Below the pieces are notes generated by a model. That model was not told the origin of the DNA. It saw only the letters and a program-made list of their open reading frames with translations, and did no database searches. From Maricaulis salignorans (lineage in GTDB: Bacteria > Pseudomonadota > Alphaproteobacteria > Caulobacterales > Aquidulcibacteraceae), in contig CAMDDL010000014.1 of assembly GCA_945891505.1 (NCBI GenBank), positions 1 to 64,000 on the forward strand: a DNA stretch of 64,000 bases, in the 5' to 3' direction. A program made the position numbers and the translations under genes. This document shows positions 36,275-45,837 of the stretch, one piece after another; position 1 is the stretch's first letter, and each line of letters starts with the position of its first letter.

Positions 36275-36337
36275 ATGTCTCATTGTCTGCGCCTTAGTGA
36301 AATGTCTGTCGGGATCCCTTCGGAGGTGAAGGCTTAA
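36275..36337 (+). CDS. 20-codon small ORF behind a perfect 14-nt Shine-Dalgarno
   Basis: ATG at 36275, two bases after AAAGGAGGTGATCC, and TAA at 36335. The peptide has 20 residues, is mixed polar, and has no membrane segment. The spacing from the GGAGG core to the ATG (about 7-8 bases) is optimal, so ribosome binding is very likely if this RNA is made. Whether the peptide matters or the site only recruits or sequesters ribosomes cannot be told. No gene follows on this strand. Confidence 0.45.
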   Translation: MSHCLRLSEMSVGIPSEVKA

Positions 36338-36393
36338 GGATTAAGAACCTTTCTTCGAATTGAGATCGGGCCATTTCACTGGTCTGGCAATGG

Positions 36394-36425
36394 AAAGGTC
36401 GCTGGGCAACCAGCGACCTTTCTTG
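36394..36425. terminator. 12-bp intrinsic terminator, usable on both strands
   Basis: AAAGGTCGCTGG-GCAA-CCAGCGACCTTT is a perfect 12-bp stem with a GCAA tetraloop, followed by CTTGTTT on the plus strand. It ends the structured RNA region and lies just after the stop of the minus-strand GNAT gene, so it can also terminate that transcript. Confidence 0.88.
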
Positions 36426-36430
36426 TTTCC

Positions 36431-36964
36431 TTAAAGCGTCTTGCCCATGATTTTCAAAGGGATAATCGCGCCATTTTTGGCGTGCTTTTCGATCACTTCA
36501 ATCAACTCATAACCACAGCGACGATAGAGCGGCTCACCCGCCAAAGTGGCCCCCATTTGCGCGCTTTTGAAGCCTTCGGCGCGGGCAGCGGCCTCGCCGG
36601 CATCAATGATCATCTGGCCAATGCCACGGCGCACATGTTCTGGATGGGTATACATGGCGCGAATGCGCGCAGGCTCGGTCGCGGGGTCGAGGAGGCGATT
36701 GTCGCGCCCAGCGCTGTGATCGCCGCCATAGAGGGTGCCGCGCCGGCTCCAACCGCCACAGCCGACGATTTTGCCGTCTTCTTCCACGACCGCAAAATAA
36801 GTGCCGTCCTCGATCAACTGCGTATCGATCCCCATGGTCTCGTGACTGCCTTCAACTTGTTCGGGCGTCAGAAAGTCATGCATCAATTGCCCAATCGCCA
36901 AGGCCATTAAGGCCTTCATTTCGGGCATATCGTCAGGGGTTGCGACACGCAGCTTTAAGACCAT
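36431..36964 (-). CDS. GNAT family N-acetyltransferase
   Basis: 177 residues. The GNAT fold is shown by [17 protein letters not shown] (beta 4), the acetyl-CoA pyrophosphate-binding [10 protein letters not shown] near residue 112 (R/Q-x-x-G-x-G type), and [14 protein letters not shown] near residue 145. Substrate unknown. Its start overlaps the end of lysS by ten bases on the same strand, so its translation is probably coupled to that of lysS. Confidence 0.9.
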   Translation of the reverse strand: MVLKLRVATPDDMPEMKALMALAIGQLMHDFLTPEQVEGSHETMGIDTQLIEDGTYFAVVEEDGKIVGCGGWSRRGTLYGGDHSAGRDNRLLDPATEPARIRAMYTHPEHVRRGIGQMIIDAGEAAARAEGFKSAQMGATLAGEPLYRRCGYELIEVIEKHAKNGAIIPLKIMGKTL

Positions 36965-38535
36965 GCAGCCAGCCTTTCCTCAATCAGAGCAAGGGTTTCC
37001 GTAACACCAAATAAGGCGACAAAGCCACCAAAGCGCGGGCCTTGTTCTTGGCCCAGCAGCACTTCATAAAGCGCCTTGAACCAGTCGCGTAGGTTTTCAA
37101 ACTGGTGCGTCTTGCCGACATCAAACACCATATTCTGGATTTCATCGCCGTCGCGCATGTCTGGTCCCATGGCTTCAAGGCGGGCTTTCAGGTCCAAAAT
37201 GGCGGCAAGCTCGGCCTCAGTTGGCGCACGGAACTTCTTCGTTGGCTGGATGAAGTCGCGATAATAAGCGACGGCAAAACCTGCGAGCTCATCCAGCAAG
37301 GGCTGATCAGCTGGTGTGGCCTCCGGCGCATAGCGCTTGATAAAGCCCCACAGCACGTCCTTGGTCTCAGCATTTGCGGCCGAGACGAGGTTCAGCAGAA
37401 GGGCAAAGCTGATGGGTGAGCCATATTGGGGTGGATGGCCATTATGGATGTGCCATACAGGATTTTCGAGCTGCTTGGCAGGCTCTTCCCGGCGGAAGGC
37501 GTCCAAGAACTGAACATATTCGTCTACTGCGCGCGGGATAACGTCGAAATAAAGCTTCTTGGCGACGCGCGGCTTTTGGAAATTATAGAGCGATAGGCTT
37601 TCTGGCGGCGCATAGGTCAGCCATTGCTCCACCGAAATACCATTGCCCTTTGACTTGCTGATCTTCTCGCCATTTTGATCGAGGAACAGCTCAAAGCAAT
37701 ATTGCAACGGCGGCTCTGCGCCCAAGATGCGGCAGATCTTGGAATAGATCGGGCCATTGGTCTGGTGGTCTTTGCCATACATCTCAAAGTCAACGCCAAG
37801 CGCGGCCCACCGCATGCCAAAGTCTGGCTTCCATTGCATTTTGACGTGGCCACCGGTGACCGGGAGGGTAACGTCGGTTCCATCTTCATCGGCAAAGGTC
37901 ACCGTGCCCGCTTTGGCATCCACGGCCTTCATCGGCACATAAAGCACGCGGCCGGTGGTGGGGGAGATTGGCAGAAACGGGCTATAGGTCGCGCGCCGCT
38001 CCTCGCCTAAAGTTGGCAACATAACGCCCATAATCTCGTCAAACTTGTCGAGCGCGCGCAGAAGCGTGGCGTCAAAAGTGCCAGAGCGGTAAAGCTCAGT
38101 CGCGGACCTGAACTGATAGTCAAAGCCAAAGCTATCCAAGAAGCCACGCAAGCGGGCATTATTATGCTGGGCAAAGCCTTCATGGGTGCCAAATGGGTCG
38201 GGCACATCGGTCAGAGGCTTTTGGAGATAGGGCACCAGCGCTTCTGGATTGGGCACATTGTCTGGCACTTTGCGCATGCCATCCATATCATCGCTGACAC
38301 AGATCAACTGGGTCTCAACCGTACCATCGGTCAGCGCGATGAAGGCTTGGCGCACCATGGTTGTGCGCACGACTTCGCCAAAGGTGCCAATGTGCGGCAA
38401 GCCCGATGGGCCATAGCCCGTTTCAAAGATGACCGGGCCTTGCTTTCCGACTTTCTTGACCCGATCCAACAGCAAACGGGCTTGTTCAAAGGGCCAAGCT
38501 TTGGCTTCAATCGCCAAAAGTGCACGGTTCGCCAT
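36955..38535 (-). CDS. lysS: lysyl-tRNA synthetase, class I
   Basis: 526 residues. A class I LysRS, the archaeal/spirochaete-type enzyme also used by many alphaproteobacteria in place of the class II enzyme. HIGH-like motif [14 protein letters not shown] near residue 45 and KMSKS-like KISKSKGNG near residue 295. The intervening Rossmann part includes [10 protein letters not shown]. The C-terminal alpha-helical cage domain binds the anticodon. Divergent from the NADH dehydrogenase gene across 194 bases. Confidence 0.96.
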   Translation of the reverse strand: MANRALLAIEAKAWPFEQARLLLDRVKKVGKQGPVIFETGYGPSGLPHIGTFGEVVRTTMVRQAFIALTDGTVETQLICVSDDMDGMRKVPDNVPNPEALVPYLQKPLTDVPDPFGTHEGFAQHNNARLRGFLDSFGFDYQFRSATELYRSGTFDATLLRALDKFDEIMGVMLPTLGEERRATYSPFLPISPTTGRVLYVPMKAVDAKAGTVTFADEDGTDVTLPVTGGHVKMQWKPDFGMRWAALGVDFEMYGKDHQTNGPIYSKICRILGAEPPLQYCFELFLDQNGEKISKSKGNGISVEQWLTYAPPESLSLYNFQKPRVAKKLYFDVIPRAVDEYVQFLDAFRREEPAKQLENPVWHIHNGHPPQYGSPISFALLLNLVSAANAETKDVLWGFIKRYAPEATPADQPLLDELAGFAVAYYRDFIQPTKKFRAPTEAELAAILDLKARLEAMGPDMRDGDEIQNMVFDVGKTHQFENLRDWFKALYEVLLGQEQGPRFGGFVALFGVTETLALIEERLAAWS

Positions 38536-38729
38536 TCAGGTCTCATTCTTCACTTGGAGTGGGAGGTTGTTGCCACGCCTTGTGACGGAATCGAGCCTTA
38601 AGGTCAAATCCCTGCCCCTGCCCAGACACCCCAACCGCTACGCGGCGTGGTGCACAAGTTCTGGCTTGAGTTCATACGCCAATCCCTGATACGCCAGAGA
38701 TTGAAATTTCGCGGTGGCAGGGGAATCAA

Positions 38730-40043
38730 GTGACTCAAAGAAAGACGCAAATCGTCGTGGTTGGCGGCGGTGCCGGGGGTCTGGAACTCGTGCGCCTGCT
38801 TGGATCGCGTTATGGCCGAAAGGCGCACGATATCATCCTGATCGACCGCAATTTGACCCATATTTGGAAGCCGCTCCTACACGAGGTTGCGGCAGGGTCT
38901 CTCGATGCCAATCTCGATGAAGTGGGCTATGGCGGCCACGCGGTGCGCTGGGGCTATCGCTTTTTCAATGGCAGCCTCGAAAGCGTGGATCGAACCGCCC
39001 GAACCGTCACCACTGCCCCTTTACTAGACGAGCGCGGCGAAGAGATCATTGGGCGGCACACCATTCGCTATGATTATTTGGTGCTGGCCATGGGCGGCAT
39101 CTCGAACGATTTCGGTGTGCCGGGCGTGCGCGAGCATGCGATGTTTCTCGAAGACCGGCCCCAAGCTGACCGCTTCCGCCAAAAGCTGCTCAATGCTTGC
39201 CTGCGCACCAACCACGCCCATCAAACCGGCGATTTAGAAGCCTGCGTGCGCATCAGCATCGTTGGCGGCGGCGCGACCGGGGTTGAGCTGGCCGCCGAGC
39301 TGTATAATGCCGCCAAGGCCCTGCGCCATTATGGGTTGGAAGTATTCGATGAATCAAAGCTCCAAGTATCGCTGATTGAGGCTGGCCCCCGGATCCTGCC
39401 CGCCCTCGATGAGAAGCTGGCCGAGAGCGCCAAGCACGAACTGGAGAAGCTGGGCGTCAAAGTACTCGACAACACCCAAGTGGTGCGCCTCGCCAAAAAT
39501 GAGGTTCATACCAGCAGCGGCGACGTCATTCCGTCCAACCTCATTTTATGGGCTGCCGGCGTGAAGGGGGCAGATGAGATCCGGACGATGGGCGATCTTG
39601 AGCTGACACGCGGCAACCAAATCATTGTGCGGCCAACGCTACAGACCACTAAGGACGACCGCATTTACGCTCTTGGCGACTGTGCTTCCTGCATGCTTTC
39701 AGGTCGCGACCGCCCTATCCCACCGCGCGCGCAATCGGCGCACCAGATGGCTTCCCAAGTGTTTCACAATCTGGTGCGCGCACAGGCTGGCGAGGCGCAA
39801 AAGGATTTTGTCTATCACGACCATGGCTCGCTGGTGTCGCTCAGCCGTTTTTCAACGGTGGGCAGCCTGATGGGCAATCTGGTTGGCGGGCGGATGCGCG
39901 TCGAAGGCTGGATCGCGCGAACGGTTTATCAGTCGCTCTACCGCATGCATCTGATCGCCATCCACGGCTGGTGGCGCGGTGTGACGCTGATCGCGATCGG
40001 CCACGTCAACCAAATCATAAGGCCCAAGTTTAAGCTGCATTAG
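38730..40043 (+). CDS. ndh: type II NADH:quinone oxidoreductase
   Basis: 437 residues from a GTG with GGGGAA upstream. Two Rossmann folds: the FAD site IVVVGGGAGGLELVRLLG at residue 8 and the NADH site ISIVGGGATGVELAAEL near residue 170. The second FAD segment is IYALGDCASC near residue 310, and the C-terminal amphipathic part binds the membrane. It passes electrons from NADH to quinone without proton pumping and so offers a bypass to complex I, whose membrane half is encoded 2.6 kb downstream. Ends before a terminator cluster. Confidence 0.92.
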   Translation: MTQRKTQIVVVGGGAGGLELVRLLGSRYGRKAHDIILIDRNLTHIWKPLLHEVAAGSLDANLDEVGYGGHAVRWGYRFFNGSLESVDRTARTVTTAPLLDERGEEIIGRHTIRYDYLVLAMGGISNDFGVPGVREHAMFLEDRPQADRFRQKLLNACLRTNHAHQTGDLEACVRISIVGGGATGVELAAELYNAAKALRHYGLEVFDESKLQVSLIEAGPRILPALDEKLAESAKHELEKLGVKVLDNTQVVRLAKNEVHTSSGDVIPSNLILWAAGVKGADEIRTMGDLELTRGNQIIVRPTLQTTKDDRIYALGDCASCMLSGRDRPIPPRAQSAHQMASQVFHNLVRAQAGEAQKDFVYHDHGSLVSLSRFSTVGSLMGNLVGGRMRVEGWIARTVYQSLYRMHLIAIHGWWRGVTLIAIGHVNQIIRPKFKLH

Positions 40044-40047
40044 GGGC

Positions 40048-40117
40048 GGGCTCGAGGTCTCGGTGAGCCCGTTGGGTACAGTTCTGCGTGACTGTACCAC
40101 TTCGGTGGCCGTTTTTT
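40048..40117 (+). terminator. terminator cluster after ndh
   Basis: Three consecutive hairpins: GGGCTC...GAGCCC (40048-40070), GTACAG...CTGTAC (40076-40097), and CCAC-TTCG-GTGG (40097-40108) followed after CCG by six Ts. The last, with its stable TTCG tetraloop and T run, is a typical intrinsic terminator although its stem is short. Confidence 0.7.
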
Positions 40118-40219
40118 GGATAATGGCTTTTTCACTTTTGACTGATGGGGTGGACGCCCCCTGACGGCATCTATGTGCCAGTATGTGGATTGTTGGAGTC
40201 ACATACGAAGGAGGCGTCC

Positions 40220-41239
40220 GTGGAAGAGGTTAGCATAATTGGGTTAGATTTGGCCAAGCGTATTTTTCAGGCGCATGGTGGGGATAAGTCTGGCAAGTGT
40301 TTATTCTCAAGGAAGCTGTCGCGTGCTCAGCTTTTGGGTTTCTTCAAGAGCCAGAAGCCTTGCATTGTTGCGATGGAGGCGTGTTCGTCGGCGCATTATT
40401 GGGGTCGTGAGATAGCGGCATTGGGTCATGAAGTACGATTGATCCCGCCTCATTATGTGAAGCCCTATGTGAAGCGTGGGAAGAATGATGCGGCGGATGC
40501 TGAAGCGATCTGTGAGGCGGCAAGCCGCCCGACGATGCGGTTTGTCGAGATCAGGAGCGCGGAGCAACATAGTCAAGCCATGGTCTTTCGCAGCCGAGAT
40601 TTGTTGGTGCGTCAACGCACCCAAGCGATCAATGCGGTGCGCGGGCATTGTGCAGAGTTTGGGCTTTCAGCGCCGACAGGTCACAAGGGCTATGAGGCTT
40701 TGAAGGGGCTGATTGGTGAGGCCACAGATTTGCCAGAAGTCGCCAGAGAGGTGCTTGAGCTTTTGATGGCGAGTATTGAACAGCTTGAGGAGCAGATTGG
40801 CGCACTTGAGAAGAAGATGACACAGCTGGCCAAGCGCGACCCTGTGAACAAGGCCTTGATGAGCATTCCAGGGATAGGTCCGATCACAGCGCTGGCGGTT
40901 AAAGCCTTGGGGCCTGATGCGCGGGGATTTGCTTCGGGTCGTGATTATGCGGCTTGGATGGGTTTGGTTCCGAGCCAGCATTCGTCAGGGGGGAAGGAAC
41001 GACTTGGCAAGATTACCAAGAAAGGCAATCGTACCTTGAGGCGGCTGTTTGTGATTTGTGCGGGCACGGTGATCACATCGATAGCTCGTTCGCGCACGGT
41101 GCCGGATCCGTGGCTGGCAAAGCTATTAGCGCGCAGACCACGCATGGTGGCGGTGACAGCGTTAGCGAATAAAATAGCGCGTATCGTCTGGGCCCTACAG
41201 GTCAAAGGCGGCGTGTATCAATCTCCAATAACAACATGA
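40220..41239 (+). CDS. IS110 family transposase (DEDD recombinase)
   Basis: 339 residues from a GTG with AAGGAGG six bases upstream; the longer reading frame to 40145 includes the left inverted repeat and is unlikely. The RuvC-like N-terminal domain has IIGLDLAK (first Asp), VAMEAC (Glu) and KNDAADAEAI (two Asp). The C-terminal Transposase_20 domain has MSIPGIGPITALAV and AAWMGLVPSQHSSGGKERLG with the conserved serine. These RNA-guided recombinases insert without target duplication. The frame is intact. Confidence 0.95.
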   Translation: MEEVSIIGLDLAKRIFQAHGGDKSGKCLFSRKLSRAQLLGFFKSQKPCIVAMEACSSAHYWGREIAALGHEVRLIPPHYVKPYVKRGKNDAADAEAICEAASRPTMRFVEIRSAEQHSQAMVFRSRDLLVRQRTQAINAVRGHCAEFGLSAPTGHKGYEALKGLIGEATDLPEVAREVLELLMASIEQLEEQIGALEKKMTQLAKRDPVNKALMSIPGIGPITALAVKALGPDARGFASGRDYAAWMGLVPSQHSSGGKERLGKITKKGNRTLRRLFVICAGTVITSIARSRTVPDPWLAKLLARRPRMVAVTALANKIARIVWALQVKGGVYQSPITT

Positions 41240-41508
41240 TCTACAAGCACTGAAGATCAGTTGTTAGACAGAGGCGGTCAGGGCAAGTGCAACAGGGAGT
41301 ATGGCGCAACAGTTTAGGAAACACGATCAGGACACTCAGGGCAAAGGTTAGTGCATCACAGCACGCTGGACCGATATGAACCTGATCGCGCACACCATCG
41401 TGGCTCGCAGTCGTTGAAAGGCTGCACTAGAAGCCGGACACACGACCGCACCTAACTGATCCTGCCAAACAAACTGAAAAAGCACTTGCAAAAACCAGGG
41501 CGTCCACA
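41240..41508 (+). ncRNA. non-coding right end of the IS110 element, candidate bridge/seek RNA
   Basis: 269 bases between the transposase stop and the right subterminal repeat have no supported ORF. Members of the IS1111 group encode their guide RNA in this position, according to recent work on IS110 bridge and seek RNAs. GCAAAGG at 41341-41347 is the reverse complement of CCTTTGC at 41514-41520 in the right flank, a possible but statistically weak guide match. I did not resolve a full fold by eye. Confidence 0.45.
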
Positions 41509-41791
41509 CAGGCCTTTGCGGTCACTTTCACGTTCCTATTGATCAACGGAGTTCGTATTCAGGCGGGCCCCGATCAGACCTATTACTTTATTTCTGATCT
41601 CTACGCGAGGCAGGAATTTGTCTTTGTTCATCTTGTGGCTTGGTTCCAAGCAAACACAGCAAAAGCCTAAAGGTCAATCGAAACCAGAAGCCGCATTTCG
41701 CCCCATAATCGCATAGCTCACACGTCAATTTCATCGTTTGACGAATAGCTAAGCACGTGCCCAAATACTGACCTTAGGTGGAGATGTCAGC

Positions 41792-42409
41792 ATGACTTTT
41801 GGGTTGATCAGTCGGGGTTGGCGGTGGGCGCGACTGCTATTATCGCTGTGTGCTTTGGCACTCACTGCGGCTTGTATGCTCTTGGAAGGGCCATATCCCT
41901 CTGATCGTGATTGGCCGTTTGGCGCAGACGTCAGTCAGGTCACTTTAGTCCAAATGAAGGAAGGAAAGCCCGAAGCTGCATCGGAGAAGCTCGTCTTGGC
42001 GCGAAGTTATACAGGCCTGCGTTGGCGGCTTGAATCGCCGGGCGGCACAGCCGACGCTGGCCAGCTTTCGATAAAGTACTTAGGTCTTGCACCAGAAGGC
42101 AAAGTTTATGGCTATGCCATTCCCCATTCGGACCTGCCAAGTTGGCCTGAAATAGCTGCCAATAAATTGGACGGCGTGCGCGGCGATGAATTCGCAGCTT
42201 TTGCTGTGTTTGGTCGCATCATTTTTTCAGATCAAATGGACGCACAAGGAAGGGCCCTGCTGGGCTTTTCAGGCCCAATCTGTCCGAAGACGATAGAGCC
42301 AAACTGTAGCTACGATACATCAGCAGCTGTTTGGAACGTATTAGCAGCACAAATACCGGTGCTGCGGTTTGAAGAAATGGGTATCTATGCCGTTGAGCCT
42401 AATGGCTGA
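41792..42409 (+). CDS. lipoprotein of unknown function
   Basis: 205 residues. An N-terminal basic stretch and hydrophobic helix end in the lipobox LTAAC at about residue 28, then a soluble domain with two cysteines late in the sequence (PICPKTIEPNC). GGTGGAG lies about eight bases before the ATG. No family recognised. It is the first gene after the IS110 element; the 280 bases between them show only a small hairpin near 41723-41743. It may be the first gene of the transcript entering nuoG. Confidence 0.65.
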   Translation: MTFGLISRGWRWARLLLSLCALALTAACMLLEGPYPSDRDWPFGADVSQVTLVQMKEGKPEAASEKLVLARSYTGLRWRLESPGGTADAGQLSIKYLGLAPEGKVYGYAIPHSDLPSWPEIAANKLDGVRGDEFAAFAVFGRIIFSDQMDAQGRALLGFSGPICPKTIEPNCSYDTSAAVWNVLAAQIPVLRFEEMGIYAVEPNG

Positions 42410-42448
42410 GCAGAATGAAGTCGGAACTCCTGCCAAACCTGCCTAATC

Positions 42449-42655
42449 TTGCGCCTGATCCTCGCCATCACAGCACCCCTGTGCATCGCTGCTTGGATCG
42501 TTTTGGCGTTGGTTTATGAGCTTGCTGTATCTGGCTGGATTTTTGCTGGTTTTGGGGTGAGTTTGGCGGTGGCAATTTGGGTCGTAGCGTCGTATCTCGG
42601 CGGTCGGCGGGTCAGCTCGGCTGAGTCTGTTTCAAACGATGGGGCGAGAAGATGA
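42449..42655 (+). CDS. small two-helix membrane protein preceding nuoG
   Basis: 68 residues from a TTG without a clear ribosome binding site. Two hydrophobic segments (about 3-25 and 28-50) and a polar, Ser/Arg-containing tail. Its stop overlaps the nuoG start by four bases (ATGA), which supports real, coupled translation. Not recognised as a complex I subunit. Alphaproteobacterial nuo operons often contain small extra ORFs. Confidence 0.55.
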   Translation: MRLILAITAPLCIAAWIVLALVYELAVSGWIFAGFGVSLAVAIWVVASYLGGRRVSSAESVSNDGARR

Positions 42656-44736
42656 CGAAAATCGTCGTCGATGGAACCGAAGTAGATGTGCCAGGCGATT
42701 ACACGCTGTTACAAGCGTGCGAAGCTGCCGGCGCAGAGATTCCGCGGTTCTGTTATCATGAGCGTTTAAGTGTTGCTGGCAATTGCCGCATGTGCCTGGT
42801 GGAAGTCAAAGGTGCGCCTAAACCTGTGGCGTCTTGTGCCCAGCAGGTAAAGGATCAGCGCCCCGGGCCGAATGGTGAGCCACCCGTCGTTGTCACCAAG
42901 TCTTCGAAGGTGAAGGCCGCACGCGAAGGCGTGATGGAATTCCTGTTGATCAATCACCCGCTGGATTGCCCGATTTGCGACCAAGGCGGAGAATGCGACT
43001 TGCAAGACCAAGCGGTGGCCTTTGGCCGCGCTGGTTCGCGCTACGACGAAAATAAGCGCGCAGTTGAAGAAAAGAATATGGGCCCCTTGGTCAAAACGGT
43101 GATGACGCGCTGCATCCAATGCACACGCTGCGTGCGTTTTGCGACCGAAGTGGCTGGCGTGTCCGAGCTTGGGGCCATTGGCCGCGGCGAAGATATGGAA
43201 ATCACCACTTATCTGGAACAATCCTTGACGAGCGAGCTTTCGGCCAATGTGGTTGATCTCTGCCCCGTCGGTGCGCTCACCTCCAAGCCCTATGCGTTTA
43301 ATGCGCGGCCTTGGGAATTGAAGAAGACTGAAACCATCGATGTGATGGATGCGGTTGGCTCTAACATTCGTGTCGATGCGCGGGGCAATGATGTGTTGCG
43401 CGTGCTGCCGCGCCTCAATGAAGAGATCAATGAGGAATGGTTGTCCGACAAGTCGCGCCATGCGGTCGATGGCCTGCGCCGTCAACGTCTCGACAAGCCT
43501 TATCTTAAGACCAATGGCAAATTGGCCCCCGTCAGCTGGCCTCAAGCCCTCGAAGCCTTTGCAGCGCGCTTGAAGGGCGATGCTACCAAAATTGGCGCGA
43601 TTGCTGGCGACTTGAGCGATGCTGAAGGCCTGAAGGCCGCTTTGGACCTGCTGCGCGGGTTAGGGGTTGCCAATACCGATTGCCGCCAAGATGGCGCAGC
43701 AATTGGCATGTCGGGCCAGCGTGGCGAATATTTGTTCAACACCACCATCATGGGCATTGAAGACGCAGATGCCCTGTTGATCATTGGCTCTAACTTGCGT
43801 CTGGAAGCCCCGCTGATCAATGCGCGTGTGCGCAAGACGTGGTTGCGCGGCACGCTGGATCTGATCGGTGTTGTGGGTGAGGCAACAGACCTGACCTATG
43901 CTTACGAACATGTTGGGGCAGGGCCGAAGACTTTGGCGGATTTGGCCAAGGGTAAGGGCGACTTCTTCAAGCGCTTTGCTAAGGCAGAGCGGCCAATGGT
44001 CATCATTGGAATGGACGCGCTCGCGCGCCCAGATGGCGCACAAGTTCTGAAGCTGGCTGCAGAGATTGGTATGAAGGCCAAGATCGTGCGCGAAGGCTGG
44101 AATGGCTGGAATGTCGTCCATCAGGCCGCTGGCCGTGTTGGGGCACTGGACTTAGGCTTCATGCCCGCAGACCAAGGCCTATCGAGCGCGCATATGCTGC
44201 AAGCTGGCGCGTTGGATACGCTGATCCTGTTGGGTGCAGACGAAGTCAAAGCCCCAGCGGGGACCTTTGTCGTCTATGTCGGTAGCCATGGCGATGCAGG
44301 CGCGCAACAGGCAGATTTGGTCCTGCCAGCGGCCGCCTATACCGAAAAGAGCGCCACCTATGTGAACACCGAAGGCCGCGTTCAACAGGCGCGCCGGGCC
44401 GTGTTCCCCAAGGGCGATGCCCGTGAAGACTGGGCGATTTTCCGTGCGGTCTCCGCTCTGGTTGGCAAGACCTTGCCTTATGACAATCTGGACGCTCTGC
44501 GTGCCAAGCTGATGGCCGATAGCCCGAGCTTTGCGGGTCTGGATTATGCGCCGGGTGCCAGCACCCCACTTGAGCTCAAGCTTTTGGGCGTGGCGGGCGA
44601 CGTGGATGCAGCGCCATTCACCAGCGCAATTGCTGACTTCTATCTTACCAATCCGATTGCCCGCTCCAGCCAAATCATGGCGGAATGCTCGGCAGCCAAG
44701 AAAGCAGCCTCCGTGGCTGCGATAGCAGCGGAGTAG
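42652..44736 (+). CDS. nuoG: NADH-quinone oxidoreductase subunit G
   Basis: 694 residues, peripheral-arm subunit carrying the electron chain of complex I. The N-terminal ferredoxin-like domain binds [2Fe-2S] (FCYHE, AGNCRMCLVEV, SCAQQV). Next is the His-Cys3 [4Fe-4S] site NHPLDCPICDQGGECDLQD, then a second [4Fe-4S] site with CIQCTRCVRF and DLCPVGAL. The rest is a molybdopterin-oxidoreductase-like domain without cofactor. It is the first nuo gene in the window; nuoA-F do not precede it. Overlaps a small ORF by four bases and leads into nuoH after six. Confidence 0.98.
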   Translation: MTKIVVDGTEVDVPGDYTLLQACEAAGAEIPRFCYHERLSVAGNCRMCLVEVKGAPKPVASCAQQVKDQRPGPNGEPPVVVTKSSKVKAAREGVMEFLLINHPLDCPICDQGGECDLQDQAVAFGRAGSRYDENKRAVEEKNMGPLVKTVMTRCIQCTRCVRFATEVAGVSELGAIGRGEDMEITTYLEQSLTSELSANVVDLCPVGALTSKPYAFNARPWELKKTETIDVMDAVGSNIRVDARGNDVLRVLPRLNEEINEEWLSDKSRHAVDGLRRQRLDKPYLKTNGKLAPVSWPQALEAFAARLKGDATKIGAIAGDLSDAEGLKAALDLLRGLGVANTDCRQDGAAIGMSGQRGEYLFNTTIMGIEDADALLIIGSNLRLEAPLINARVRKTWLRGTLDLIGVVGEATDLTYAYEHVGAGPKTLADLAKGKGDFFKRFAKAERPMVIIGMDALARPDGAQVLKLAAEIGMKAKIVREGWNGWNVVHQAAGRVGALDLGFMPADQGLSSAHMLQAGALDTLILLGADEVKAPAGTFVVYVGSHGDAGAQQADLVLPAAAYTEKSATYVNTEGRVQQARRAVFPKGDAREDWAIFRAVSALVGKTLPYDNLDALRAKLMADSPSFAGLDYAPGASTPLELKLLGVAGDVDAAPFTSAIADFYLTNPIARSSQIMAECSAAKKAASVAAIAAE

Positions 44737-44742
44737 GGGCCC

Positions 44743-45834
44743 ATGCAGGATCTCGTTCGCAATTGGGGCCCATTATGGGGCGTGATTGGTGGGGCAGGCC
44801 AGATCCTCGCGATCATGGTCATGCTGCTGCTAACCTTGGCCTTTATCCTGTTGTTCGACCGTAAGGTTTGGGCTGCGGTGATGATGCGCAAGGGTCCAAA
44901 TGTGGTTGGACCGTTCGGTCTATTGCAAAGCTTTGCGGACTTCTTGAAATTCGTCGTCAAGGAAATCGTGATTCCAGCTGGCGCGAATAAGACGGTCTTT
45001 ATCCTGGCGCCTTTGATCACCATCACCTTGGCCTTTGTCGCCTATGCCGTTGTGCCGTTTGCGCCGGGTTGGGTGATTTCCGACATGAATGTCGGGATTT
45101 TGTACTTGCTCGCCATGTCGTCCTTGGGTGTCTATGGTATTATCATGGGCGGTTGGGCGTCGAACTCCAAATATCCATTCTTGGGCTCGCTACGTTCTGC
45201 GGCGCAAATGGTATCGTATGAAGTTTCCATCGGCTTTGTGTTGATCACTGTGCTTCTGGTGGTCGGCAGCCTGAATTTGACCGACATTGTTGATCACCAA
45301 AAGGCTGGCATTTGGGATTGGCACGCGTTTTCTTTCATTGGCGCACTGGTGCATCCTCAAGAAGGCGCTGGCGTTGTCGGCACCGTGTACGGCTTCATCG
45401 TCGGCCTTGTGATGTTCATGATGCTGGGCATCTTCTTTGTGTCGGCGCTGGCCGAAACCAACCGCCCGCCGTTTGATTTGCCTGAAGCAGAATCTGAACT
45501 CGTGGCTGGCTATCAGGTTGAATATAGCTCCACTCCCTATCTCTTGTTCATGATCGGGGAGTATCTCGCCATCGTCTTGATGTGTGCAATGATCTCCATC
45601 CTGTTCTTGGGTGGCTGGAACGCACCTTGGGGCCCGATTGAGAACCCATGGGTCGGCTTCCTGATCCTCTATATCAAGATTTGGCTGGTCTTCTTCATGT
45701 TTGCCATGGTGAAGGCGATTGTGCCTCGCTATCGCTACGACCAGCTGATGCGCATTGGTTGGAAAATTTTTTTGCCCACGACTTTGGTCGCCGTGGCAGT
45801 GGTAGGCGGCCATGTCGCTTACTTCGGGAGGTAG
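44743..45834 (+). CDS. nuoH: NADH-quinone oxidoreductase subunit H
   Basis: 363 residues, about eight or nine membrane helices. It links the quinone site to the membrane arm of complex I. The hallmark loop [17 protein letters not shown] near residue 235 and [16 protein letters not shown] near residue 38 are intact, including the acidic residues tied to quinone coupling. A small ORF follows after three bases. Confidence 0.98.
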   Translation: MQDLVRNWGPLWGVIGGAGQILAIMVMLLLTLAFILLFDRKVWAAVMMRKGPNVVGPFGLLQSFADFLKFVVKEIVIPAGANKTVFILAPLITITLAFVAYAVVPFAPGWVISDMNVGILYLLAMSSLGVYGIIMGGWASNSKYPFLGSLRSAAQMVSYEVSIGFVLITVLLVVGSLNLTDIVDHQKAGIWDWHAFSFIGALVHPQEGAGVVGTVYGFIVGLVMFMMLGIFFVSALAETNRPPFDLPEAESELVAGYQVEYSSTPYLLFMIGEYLAIVLMCAMISILFLGGWNAPWGPIENPWVGFLILYIKIWLVFFMFAMVKAIVPRYRYDQLMRIGWKIFLPTTLVAVAVVGGHVAYFGR

Positions 45835-45837
45835 ATC

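Larger units (their letters stand above)
36219..36425 (+). ncRNA. candidate structured RNA with ultra-Shine-Dalgarno and competing stems
   Basis: Several paired elements are packed into about 200 bases. ACTAAGGCGC (36227-36236) pairs perfectly with GCGCCTTAGT (36289-36298). The 3' part of the latter, AGTGAAATG (36296-36304), alternatively pairs with CATTTCACT (36372-36380). An upstream CGCCT (36219-36223) can compete for the first strand. Within the first loop lies AAAGGAGGTGATCC (36260-36273), an exact complement of the 3' end of 16S rRNA, with an ATG two bases later. The unit closes with a 12-bp terminator. This is the organisation expected of a small RNA or a switch controlling ribosome access. 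No known family is recognised and the promoter was not located. Confidence 0.5.
40150..41508 (+). mobile_element. IS110-family insertion sequence, IS1111-like group
   Basis: A complete-looking element of about 1.36 kb. It carries one intact DEDD transposase and has perfect 10-bp subterminal inverted repeats: GTGGACGCCC at 40150-40159 and GGGCGTCCAC at 41499-41508. Subterminal rather than terminal repeats, and a long non-coding right end, are typical of the IS1111 group of IS110. The exact outer ends lie a few bases outside the repeats and cannot be set from one copy. It sits in the gap between ndh and a lipoprotein gene, so no gene is visibly broken. Confidence 0.85.

Noticed and set aside
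41509-41791. A gene remnant to the right of the IS110 element
   Set aside because: No frame with recognisable protein sequence was seen; only one small hairpin near 41723-41743.
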